DNA of 64,000 bases, from the NCBI RefSeq assembly GCF_002896965.1, contig NZ_LYMM01000001.1, positions 248,001-312,000 of the forward strand, given 5' to 3'. The position numbers were made by a program, and so were the translations under genes. Numbering within the stretch: position 1 is the stretch's first letter; the number at the start of each line of letters is the position of its first letter. The notes under the pieces were generated by a model, which ran no database searches, was not told the origin of the DNA, and was given only the letters and a program-made list of their open reading frames with translations. Below are positions 17,450 to 25,688 of the stretch, one piece after another. This stretch comes from Novosphingobium guangzhouense. GTDB taxonomy: Bacteria > Pseudomonadota > Alphaproteobacteria > Sphingomonadales > Sphingomonadaceae.

Positions 17450-18178
17450 TCATTCGAACGAGACCGGCCCTGGCAGCACGTAGCCTTCGCTGCGCACCGT
17501 GAGGATCAGATCCGTTCCGCCCTGCACGCCCGCAAGCTTCTGGCGCAGGCGGCTGATCTGGATGTCGATGGTGCGGTCGAAAGCCACCGTCGCGCTGCGT
17601 TCGGGCAGCAGTTCCTCGCGCGACAGGACGCGGTTGGGCGCTTCCACGAACTGCCGCAACAGCCGGTATTCGGCGGAGGACAGCATCACCAGCCGGTCAT
17701 CGTCAGTCGCCAGGCGGCGCTGGTGCAGGTCAAGCCGCCAGGGACCGAACCGCGCAAAACGGGCCCCGCGCGGGCGCCCCTGATCCACCACGCGGGCGCG
17801 GCGCAAAAGGTTGCGCACTCGCGCCAGCAGTTCGCGCGGTTCGAAGGGCTTGGTCAGATAATCATCGGCGCCAAGTTCCAGCCCCAGCACGCGGTCGATC
17901 GCATCGTCGCGCGCGGTCACCATCATGATCGCCCCCTGATGGCCGGACGCGCTCAGTTCGCGGCACAAGTCCAGCCCGTCCCCGTCCGGCAGGTTCAGGT
18001 CCAGGATCAGGAGGTCCACGTGCCGCTGTTTCAGGATCGCACGCAGTTCGGCCACGGTGCCCACGGCCTCAACCTCCTGTGGCTCGCGCGAGAGCTGGCC
18101 GATGATGAGTTCGCGAATGTCGGGATCGTCTTCGAGGATGACGATGCGCCCATTGGCTACGGGGGCTGTTGCGGTCAT
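17450..18178 (-). CDS. OmpR-family response regulator
   Basis: A 242-residue DNA-binding regulator. The receiver domain (about 10-125) has the acidic pair EDD, phospho-acceptor D60 in LILDLNLPDG, and the conserved K in LTKPFEPREL. The winged-helix effector (about 140-238) contains SRLRQKL and VRSEGYVLPG. It is followed by its kinase and stands back to back with the RND operon across a 163-bp gap (18179-18341). The stimulus is not evident. Confidence 0.92.
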   Translation of the reverse strand: MTATAPVANGRIVILEDDPDIRELIIGQLSREPQEVEAVGTVAELRAILKQRHVDLLILDLNLPDGDGLDLCRELSASGHQGAIMMVTARDDAIDRVLGLELGADDYLTKPFEPRELLARVRNLLRRARVVDQGRPRGARFARFGPWRLDLHQRRLATDDDRLVMLSSAEYRLLRQFVEAPNRVLSREELLPERSATVAFDRTIDIQISRLRQKLAGVQGGTDLILTVRSEGYVLPGPVSFE

Positions 18179-18341
18179 GGGATGGGTCTAATCCGCTTCG
18201 GTTTCCTTGTCTGCCCCAAGATACATGGCGCGACATTTGGTTGCACGACGCAACACGCCGAAACGCGCCGAGGCTTGCCCGCACGGCCCCCTCGGCAGGA
18301 TACGGCGCCCAAACAAGTTCCTCGTTAAAGGAGCCTTCGGG

Positions 18342-19475
18342 TTGCAACCTTCCATCCGGCATCTTGCCGTAGCTTCCGCCCTTGCGCTTGCCACCGTCAT
18401 GACCGCCGGGTGCGGGGGGCAGTCGGCACCGCAGCAGCAGGCCGTCGAGGTCGGCGTGGTCACCCTGACAGCGCGGCCGGTAACCGTATCGACTTCGCTT
18501 TCAGGCCGCACCGCCGCCACCGCCGTCGCCGAGGTGCGCCCGCAGGTGGACGGCATCATTCAGGCGCGATTGTTCACCGAGGGTTCGGTGGTTAAGGCCG
18601 GACAGCCGCTCTACCAGATCGACCCGAGGCTCTACAAAGCTACGCTCGACACCTCGCGCGCGCAGCTGGAGAACGCACAGGCCACGCTCTACAGCGCCCA
18701 GGCCAAGGCCCGCCGCTACGGTACGCTGGGCGAGGCTGACGCGGTGAGCGCGCAGGACCGAGACGAAACCATCGCCTCTGCCCGCGCTGCAACCGCATCG
18801 GTGCACCAGTATCAGGCAGCGATCCGCACGGCACAGGTCAACCTTGGCTTTACCCGCGTCTACGCGCCGATCACCGGGCGCATCGGCCGCTCGGCCTTCA
18901 CGCAGGGGGCGCTCGTCACTTCCGGGCAATCGGATGCGCTGGCCACGATTCAGCAACTCGACCCGATATTCGTAGACATCACCCAGTCATCTGCCGACCT
19001 GCTGAAACTGCGCAAGAGTCTGGCCAAGGGCACCATCATGCCCGCCGGCACATCGGTAACGCTGACGCTGGAAGACGGCACGCAGTACCCGCAGCAGGGC
19101 ACCGTTGAATTCAACGAGGTCAACGTCGACCCGGAAGCCGGCACCGTTACCCTGCGCGCGAAATTCCCGAACCCCGACGGGCTTTTGATGCCCGGCATGT
19201 TCGTTAAGGTCGACACCCCGCAGGGCACCGTGCGCAGCGCCATCCTGGCCCCGCAGCAAGGCATCTCTCGCGATGCTAAAGGCAACGGCGTCGCGCTTGT
19301 CGTGAATGCACAGGGCAAGGTGGAGCAGCGCTCGGTCGTGGTCGGGCAGGCAATCGGCGACAAGTGGCTGATTTCCAGCGGCCTCAAGGCCGGAGACCGG
19401 CTGATCGTGGAAGGCACCGACAAGGCGCGTGCAGGTGCCAGCGTCAAGGCCGTGGCCGCGAAGCTGGACCAGTAA
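18342..19475 (+). CDS. RND efflux periplasmic adaptor subunit
   Basis: A 377-residue membrane-fusion protein of the AcrA/MexA type. The chosen TTG start has AAAGGAGCC upstream and opens directly on a lipoprotein signal (LAVASALALATVMTAGC). After it come the barrel-sandwich halves (AEVRPQVDGIIQARLF and FTRVYAPITGRIGRS) flanking a helical hairpin with YQAAIRTAQVNL. An in-frame ATG at 18207 would add 45 unrelated residues. The RND pump gene begins 5 bp after the stop. Confidence 0.9.
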   Translation: MQPSIRHLAVASALALATVMTAGCGGQSAPQQQAVEVGVVTLTARPVTVSTSLSGRTAATAVAEVRPQVDGIIQARLFTEGSVVKAGQPLYQIDPRLYKATLDTSRAQLENAQATLYSAQAKARRYGTLGEADAVSAQDRDETIASARAATASVHQYQAAIRTAQVNLGFTRVYAPITGRIGRSAFTQGALVTSGQSDALATIQQLDPIFVDITQSSADLLKLRKSLAKGTIMPAGTSVTLTLEDGTQYPQQGTVEFNEVNVDPEAGTVTLRAKFPNPDGLLMPGMFVKVDTPQGTVRSAILAPQQGISRDAKGNGVALVVNAQGKVEQRSVVVGQAIGDKWLISSGLKAGDRLIVEGTDKARAGASVKAVAAKLDQ

Positions 19476-19479
19476 CGCC

Positions 19480-22400
19480 ATGAACATCAGTCGCTATTTC
19501 ATCGACCGGCCGATCTTCGCCTGGGTCATCGCCATCGTGGTCATGATGGCCGGCATCGGCGGGATCATGAGCCTGCCCGTGTCCCAGTACCCGGACGTCG
19601 CCCCGCCGTCTGTCAACATCAGCGCCACGTATCCGGGCGCATCGGCGCAGACGCTGGAGAACTCGGTCACGCAAGTGATCGAGCAACAGCTGACCGGGAT
19701 CGACAACCTGCTCTACTTCTCGTCGAGTTCCGACAGCTCCGGCTCGGCCTCGGTCACCGCGACTTTTGAGAAGGGCACCGATCCCGACGTGGCGCAAGTG
19801 CAGGTGCAGAACAAGGTTCAGCAGGCGAACTCGCGCCTGCCTAGCCAGGTTCAGCAGCAGGGCCTGACCGTCACCAAGTCCAATTCCGACATGGTGCTGG
19901 TCGTCGCGCTCTATGACGAGAGCGACAAGACATCGTCGAGCGACGTTGCCGACTACCTCGTCTCCAACTTCCAGGACGACCTTGCCCGCGTGAACGGCGT
20001 GGGCGGCGTGCGCGTGCTCGGCTCGCAATATGCCATGCGCATCTGGCTAGACCCCGCGAAGATGCAGGCGCGCCAGCTCATCCCGTCCGACGTCCAGAGC
20101 GCCCTCACCGCGCAGAACGTCGACTTGTCCGCCGGCCAGCTCGGCGCGCAGCCGCTGGCGAAGGGCCAGCAGCTCAACGCCGTCGTCAAGGCAAAGTCGC
20201 GCCTGCAGACGCCCGAGCAGTTCCGCGCGATCGTCGTCAAGACGCTGACGGACGGCTCCATCGTGCGCCTGTCGGACATTGCCACGGTCGAGATGGGCCA
20301 GGAAAGCTATACGGTTAACGGGCGGATGAACGCCCATCCGGGCGCAGGTATCGGCATCCAGCTTGCCTCGGGCGCGGACGCACTCAAGACTGTCGCCGCC
20401 GTCAAGGAACGGGTCAGCGAACTGTCGCAGAGCCTGCCCGAAGGCTACAGGATCGCCTACCCGCGCGACACCAGCGACTTCGTCAAGCTGTCGATCGAGG
20501 AAGTAATCGAGACGCTGCTGATCGCGGTCGTCCTCGTCGTGCTGGTGATGTACGCCTTCCTGCAAAGCTGGCGCGCCACACTGGTGCCGGCCGTGGCCGT
20601 GCCGGTGGTGCTTCTCGGCACGTTCGGTATTCTTGCCGTACTGGGCTATTCGATCAACACGCTGACACTGTTCGCCATGGTCCTTGCCATCGGCCTGCTG
20701 GTCGATGACGCCATCGTCGTGGTCGAGAACGTCGAGCGGCTGATGCACGAGCAGAAACTCAGTCCCTACTACGCCACCGTCCAGTCGATGGAGGAGATCG
20801 GGTCCGCCCTCGTCGGTATCGCGCTGGTGCTTTCTGCGGTGCTGCTGCCGATGGCGTTCTTCGGCGGATCAACCGGCGTGATCTATCGCCAGTTCTCGAT
20901 CACCATCGTCTCGGCCATGGGTCTTTCCGTGCTCACGGCGCTGATCCTGTCCCCGGCGTTGTGCTCGATGCTGCTCAAGGCCAAGGTCGAAGACGATCGT
21001 GGCGCCCGTGAACCCGCGCCTGGCCTGCGCGGCATGCCGCTGAGGGCCAAGCGCAGGCTCGACCGCGCATTCGGCCGCTTCAACGACTGGTTCGAACTTA
21101 TGACCGGCCGCTACGTGGCGGTGACCGAGCGCGCGATCGCACGGCGGCGCTGGTGGCTGGTCGGCTATGTTGCGGCGATCCTTGTCATCATCGTACTGTT
21201 CGTCCGCCTGCCCTCCGGCTTCCTGCCGACCGAGGATCAGGGGCAGGTCATGGTCGTCTACCAGCTGCCTGCGGGCGCTACCGCAGAACGTACCGACAAG
21301 GTGCGCAAGGAAATCGAGGAGGCCTTTGCCTCAGAAGGCAGCAACGTGCGCGTGCTGTTCGCCATCGCCGGTTTCAGCTTCTCGGGCTCCGGCCAGAACG
21401 CAGGGATGGGCTTCGCCAGTCTGGCGCCCTTCTCCGAACGGACCGACCCCAGCCAGAACGCCGCCGCGATCAGCGGACGGCTGATGGGCAAGCTGTCGAA
21501 GATCCGCGACGCGCAGGTCTTCGTCATGACCCCGCCCTCCATTCAGGGGCTTGGCCAGTCGAACGGCTTCACGTTCCAGTTGCTCAATTCCTCGAACATG
21601 GACCATGACAAGTTCGTCTCCCTGCGTGACAAGCTGATCGCGGCCGCCAATCAGGATCCGAAACTCTCGCAGGTCCGTGCCTCCAGCCTGCCCGACACCC
21701 CGCAGTTCGACATCACCTTCGACGATGCCAAGCTTTCGGTCCTCGGCCTAAGCGTGGACAACGCGACGGATACGCTCAGCACCGCATGGGGAGGCACTTA
21801 CGTCAACGACTTCATCGACAGGGGCCGCGTGAAAAAGGTCTATCTGCAGGGTCAGGCGGATTCGCGCATGCTGCCTAGCGACCTCGACAAGTGGTTCGTG
21901 CGCTCGACTTCGGCGACCAATGCCGACGGCACCAGCAAGATGGTCCCATTCTCCGCCTTCACGACGATGAAGTGGGAAACCGGCCCGAACGGCCTGTCGC
22001 GCTTCAACGGTCGCTCTTCCTACCAGATCGAGGGTAGCGCCGGTTCCGGCTACAGTTCGGGCGATGCGATGGCCGAAATGGTGGCGTTGCAGCAGAAGCT
22101 GGCGCCGGGCACCAGCTATGCGTGGAGCGATCTTTCGTACCAGCAGAACCAGTCGAGCGGGCAGGCTCTTTACCTTTACGTGCTATCGGTTGCGGTCGTG
22201 TTCCTGTGCCTTGCAGCACTTTACGAAAGCTGGTCGGTGCCGCTGGCGGTGCTGCTGGTGATCCCGCTCGGCGTGCTGGGCGCGGTAGTCTGCGTGGCTG
22301 CGCGTGGGCTGGAGAACGACATCTATTTCCAGGTCGGCCTGCTGACCACCATTGGCCTTGCCGCAAAGAATGCGATCCTGATCGTGGAATTCGCGGAAAC

Positions 22401-22698
22401 CGCGCGGCGCGAAGGGCGTGACATGCTGCACGCTGCATTGGAAGCGGCGCGCGTGCGCCTGCGCCCGATCATGATGACCTCCATCGCGTTCATGGCCGGC
22501 GTCGTGCCCCTTGCCATCGCCACCGGAGCGGGCGCGCAGGGGCGCATCGCCATCGGCACCGCCGTGTTCGGCGGCATGCTGACCGCGACCGCGCTCGCCA
22601 TCTTCTACGTGCCGATGTTCTTCTTCGTCGTCGCCCGCGTCTTCCACCGCAAGGACGCGACGACCGCACCGGCCACCCCTGCCGAGGACCAAGTCTGA
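19480..22698 (+). CDS. RND multidrug efflux pump inner-membrane subunit (HAE1 family)
   Basis: A 1072-residue proton antiporter of the AcrB/MexB class. N-terminus MNISRYFIDRPIFAWV, TM4 motif AIGLLVDDAIVVVENVERLM with the paired Asp residues of the proton relay, and a second-half TM10 motif TIGLAAKNAILIVEFAE with the relay Lys. Full family length with two large porter repeats. It shares one base with the outer-membrane factor gene (TGATG). Confidence 0.96.
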   Translation: MNISRYFIDRPIFAWVIAIVVMMAGIGGIMSLPVSQYPDVAPPSVNISATYPGASAQTLENSVTQVIEQQLTGIDNLLYFSSSSDSSGSASVTATFEKGTDPDVAQVQVQNKVQQANSRLPSQVQQQGLTVTKSNSDMVLVVALYDESDKTSSSDVADYLVSNFQDDLARVNGVGGVRVLGSQYAMRIWLDPAKMQARQLIPSDVQSALTAQNVDLSAGQLGAQPLAKGQQLNAVVKAKSRLQTPEQFRAIVVKTLTDGSIVRLSDIATVEMGQESYTVNGRMNAHPGAGIGIQLASGADALKTVAAVKERVSELSQSLPEGYRIAYPRDTSDFVKLSIEEVIETLLIAVVLVVLVMYAFLQSWRATLVPAVAVPVVLLGTFGILAVLGYSINTLTLFAMVLAIGLLVDDAIVVVENVERLMHEQKLSPYYATVQSMEEIGSALVGIALVLSAVLLPMAFFGGSTGVIYRQFSITIVSAMGLSVLTALILSPALCSMLLKAKVEDDRGAREPAPGLRGMPLRAKRRLDRAFGRFNDWFELMTGRYVAVTERAIARRRWWLVGYVAAILVIIVLFVRLPSGFLPTEDQGQVMVVYQLPAGATAERTDKVRKEIEEAFASEGSNVRVLFAIAGFSFSGSGQNAGMGFASLAPFSERTDPSQNAAAISGRLMGKLSKIRDAQVFVMTPPSIQGLGQSNGFTFQLLNSSNMDHDKFVSLRDKLIAAANQDPKLSQVRASSLPDTPQFDITFDDAKLSVLGLSVDNATDTLSTAWGGTYVNDFIDRGRVKKVYLQGQADSRMLPSDLDKWFVRSTSATNADGTSKMVPFSAFTTMKWETGPNGLSRFNGRSSYQIEGSAGSGYSSGDAMAEMVALQQKLAPGTSYAWSDLSYQQNQSSGQALYLYVLSVAVVFLCLAALYESWSVPLAVLLVIPLGVLGAVVCVAARGLENDIYFQVGLLTTIGLAAKNAILIVEFAETARREGRDMLHAALEAARVRLRPIMMTSIAFMAGVVPLAIATGAGAQGRIAIGTAVFGGMLTATALAIFYVPMFFFVVARVFHRKDATTAPATPAEDQV

Positions 22699-24101
22699 TG
22701 CGCCCCTTCCTGATCTCGACACTGGCGCTGGCAGCGGCCCTTTCCGGCTGCAACATGGCGCCCAAATACATCCGTCCCGAAGCCGCAACACCCGCGCAGT
22801 GGCCACAGGGCGCCGCCTACCAGCCCCTGCAGTCGGGAGAGGCGGGGATGCCCTGGCGCACGCTCTTTTCCGATCCGCGACTGCAGGCGGTGATCGAGCG
22901 GGCGCTGGTCAACAACCAGGACTTGCAGGCAAGCCTTGCCAACGTCGCCTCAGCACGAGCGCAGTACCGCGTCGAACGTTCATACCAGCTGCCCTCGGTC
23001 ACGGCCGGTGCAGACGCCAGTGCAACGCATGGGGTGAACTCTACACAGTTCACCAACCAGAGCTACAGCGCGAACATAGGCTTCAGCGCGTTCGAGCTGG
23101 ACCTGTTCGGCCGCCTCAAGAACCAGAGTCGCGAGGCGCTGGAAACCTATCTCGGCACCGAATCCGGCTATCGCTCCGCACGGTTGACGCTGGTGGCCAA
23201 CGTGGCGACCGCTTACGTTACCCTTGCTTCCGACCGCGACCTTCTTGCGCTGGCCCAGCGAACGCGCGACAGCGGCCAGCGATCGGTCGATCTTACGCGC
23301 TCGCTGTTCAGATCCGGCCTGACGAGCGCGGCCGATCTTGCTTCTGCCGAAACGACGCTGGAACAGGCGAACTCGGACATCGCAGCGCAGACCACTCAGG
23401 TCGCGCAGGACCGCAATGCGCTTGAACTGCTGGTCGGCGGCCCGGTAACGGACGCCGAGTTGCCCGCATCGCTGACCGACCTCGATACCCGGATCGGCAA
23501 GGTGCCTGCGGGCCTCTCCTCCGATGTCCTGCTGCGCCGCCCTGACGTGGTGGAGGCCGAACACAACCTCAAAGGCGCCTATGCCCAGATCGGCGCGGCA
23601 CGGGCGGCGTTCTTCCCGACGATCTCGCTGACGTCAGCCATCGGCCTTGCCAGCACCGCGCTGGGCGACCTGTTCACCGGCGATGCCTTCAACGTCAACG
23701 GCTCGGACAGCGCCAGCCTGCCGTTGCTGGGGGGGACAAACAGGGGCAACCTCGAATACGCCAAGGCACAGCGGGAATATTACCTTGCGACGTATCGTTC
23801 CACGGTACAGTCGGCATTCAAGGACGTCGCCGATGCGCTCGCCCGGCGCGGCACGATCACGACGCAGCGCACCGCGCAGGACCGCCTCGTCGCTGCCGGA
23901 CAGAAAAGCTACGACCTCGCCGATGCGCAGTACCGCGCCGGGACCGACACGTTCCTCAACGCACTGGTCGCCCAGCGGGCGCTCTACGGCTATCAGCAGA
24001 CACACATCTCCACCGTGCTGGCGGACCTGACCAACCGCATTACCGTCTACAGCGCAATCGGCGCGGACGAGAGCCTCTCCGCGCCGGTGGCCAGTCAGTA
24101 A
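22698..24101 (+). CDS. Outer-membrane efflux channel lipoprotein (NodT/OprM family)
   Basis: A 467-residue TolC-like channel with a lipoprotein signal ending ALSGC (Cys at 18) and the two OEP repeats. The second repeat is marked by SDVLLRRPDVVEAEHNLKGA near 277. The third gene of the efflux operon, it completes the tripartite pump. Its 3' end overlaps the convergent PHP hydrolase gene by 7 bp. Confidence 0.94.
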   Translation: MRPFLISTLALAAALSGCNMAPKYIRPEAATPAQWPQGAAYQPLQSGEAGMPWRTLFSDPRLQAVIERALVNNQDLQASLANVASARAQYRVERSYQLPSVTAGADASATHGVNSTQFTNQSYSANIGFSAFELDLFGRLKNQSREALETYLGTESGYRSARLTLVANVATAYVTLASDRDLLALAQRTRDSGQRSVDLTRSLFRSGLTSAADLASAETTLEQANSDIAAQTTQVAQDRNALELLVGGPVTDAELPASLTDLDTRIGKVPAGLSSDVLLRRPDVVEAEHNLKGAYAQIGAARAAFFPTISLTSAIGLASTALGDLFTGDAFNVNGSDSASLPLLGGTNRGNLEYAKAQREYYLATYRSTVQSAFKDVADALARRGTITTQRTAQDRLVAAGQKSYDLADAQYRAGTDTFLNALVAQRALYGYQQTHISTVLADLTNRITVYSAIGADESLSAPVASQ

Positions 24102-25648
24102 TTCACGTAAACCGGATTGGTCATGAACAGGCGTTGTTCGCCGTCACGCAGTTCGAAGCGAACCCAGTGACGGCCGCCATCGAATGCCCATCGCAGCGCG
24201 ATATCCTGCCGCGCCTGCGCCAGACTGTCGACCGACAGCGCCGGTTCGATCCGGCCATCCACCAAGCCGACGAGCTTGCGTCCCTTGCCGCCCGTCACGG
24301 TAAGCTTGAGCGCGAGTTCCCCGCCCTGATCCAGCGCGAAACTGTCTCCCACGGTGCCGTCCTTGCCGCCTGCGCTGGCGGTCAGGTCGAACGCAATGCC
24401 GGGCTTTCCCGTCATGTCGATCATGACATGCCCCGCCTTGACCGCATCAAGGATGGCCCGCTCCGACAATTCGGAAGCAAGAACCAGTGTGGCCGGGAAG
24501 CCTACCCCCAGGCGACCGAGGGTGACGTCATGGTTGTCGCTGCCGCCGATGGCAGTGATGCGTCGCCCGGTCGCAAGCTGCTTCTCCCAGATGGTCACGT
24601 CGCCCCCGGCATCGCCGCCGCCCAGTTGCTTCCATAGGTTGCCGCTGTTCATCACCTCGATCGCGTCGGTCATGGCGTAAGTCGCCTCCGGCGCGCTCCA
24701 TCCGCAGCCACGGCAGCGGTAGTCAGTGGGCGAACCGGGATGGTTGATCGAAAAAAGCGCGCCCGTGGCATGTGATCGTTCGATCATCGTTGCCATGTCC
24801 GGCATCGCCCTCTCGCCAAGGCGGTGGTCGACATATTCGGTGGTGCCGAAGATATTGGCATGCCCCTGCTCGGTCGTCATCTCGCGCCCCGGAATGAGCA
24901 GGAGATCGTCGTAGTAGGGCTGCAGTTCACGCATCGTGCCATACAGCGCGACGTTGTTGTGATCGGTGATCGCGGCGAAATCGAGATGCGCGTCCAGAGC
25001 CGCATCTGCGGTGCGATAGAGCGGGCACGGCACGTTGCGCCCCCGATGGCTGGTGCAGAAGCCGTCGCTGTGCCCGGTGTGGAGATGGAAGTCTCCACGA
25101 TACCAGCGTGTGCCCTTCACCAGCGGTTCGGGCGAGAAGGTCGAGGCGGCGGGTACTTCACCTTGGCGCCAGAACCAGATCTTCGCGGTGTAGCGCGACG
25201 TTACGCCCTCGCCGATGAACGATACGCCAAGGTCAAGCGACCAGCGGCGACCGCCCACCGGGCCGGCGATGTAGGATGGCGTGGCGTTGTTCTCATCGAT
25301 GACGACCGTGTGCTTGTTGCTGCCGCTCCAGCCCCGGAACGCCTTGCCATCGAACAGGCCCAGGTTGATGACGGTCTTGCCGTCGGGCCTTGTGTATTCG
25401 TACTCGACCCCGATCCGGGTGACGCCGGAGGGCACGTCGAACGGGACGGAGACGTTGCTCTGGTAGTCGGAACGGTCAACCGTTCCGGTCAGGACGAGGT
25501 CGGGCTTTTCGTGCCCGACCGCCAGGGGAACCTTGTCCCATGCAGGCAGATCCTGCGCGGCCCTGTCCTGTGCGACGGCCTGGTGCGACCCGAGGGCTAT
25601 TGCGGCCATTCCGATGAACGGAAGAATGCGGCCAAGGATGCTGGTCAT
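24095..25648 (-). CDS. CehA/McbA-family metallohydrolase (PHP domain)
   Basis: A 517-residue exported hydrolase with a signal peptide to about residue 26 (QAVAQ) and an N-terminal beta-sandwich region to about 180. The PHP metal-dependent domain has DFHLHTGHSDG (about 191), AITDHNN (about 229), PGREMTTEQGHANIFG, INHPG and GGSDNHD. A further beta-rich domain follows. Members of this family include carbaryl hydrolase, but most are uncharacterised. It starts 40 bp behind the TonB receptor stop, implying an operon in which the receptor imports what the hydrolase cuts. Confidence 0.87.
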   Translation of the reverse strand: MTSILGRILPFIGMAAIALGSHQAVAQDRAAQDLPAWDKVPLAVGHEKPDLVLTGTVDRSDYQSNVSVPFDVPSGVTRIGVEYEYTRPDGKTVINLGLFDGKAFRGWSGSNKHTVVIDENNATPSYIAGPVGGRRWSLDLGVSFIGEGVTSRYTAKIWFWRQGEVPAASTFSPEPLVKGTRWYRGDFHLHTGHSDGFCTSHRGRNVPCPLYRTADAALDAHLDFAAITDHNNVALYGTMRELQPYYDDLLLIPGREMTTEQGHANIFGTTEYVDHRLGERAMPDMATMIERSHATGALFSINHPGSPTDYRCRGCGWSAPEATYAMTDAIEVMNSGNLWKQLGGGDAGGDVTIWEKQLATGRRITAIGGSDNHDVTLGRLGVGFPATLVLASELSERAILDAVKAGHVMIDMTGKPGIAFDLTASAGGKDGTVGDSFALDQGGELALKLTVTGGKGRKLVGLVDGRIEPALSVDSLAQARQDIALRWAFDGGRHWVRFELRDGEQRLFMTNPVYVNY

Positions 25649-25688
25649 GATATTCCCCTGACGGTTACAGGCACCGAATTACTGGCGA

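Noticed and set aside
15548-17502. Plus-strand frames across the sulfotransferase and kinase genes
   Set aside because: Arg/Pro/Ala-rich translations without domains, antisense to well-supported genes.
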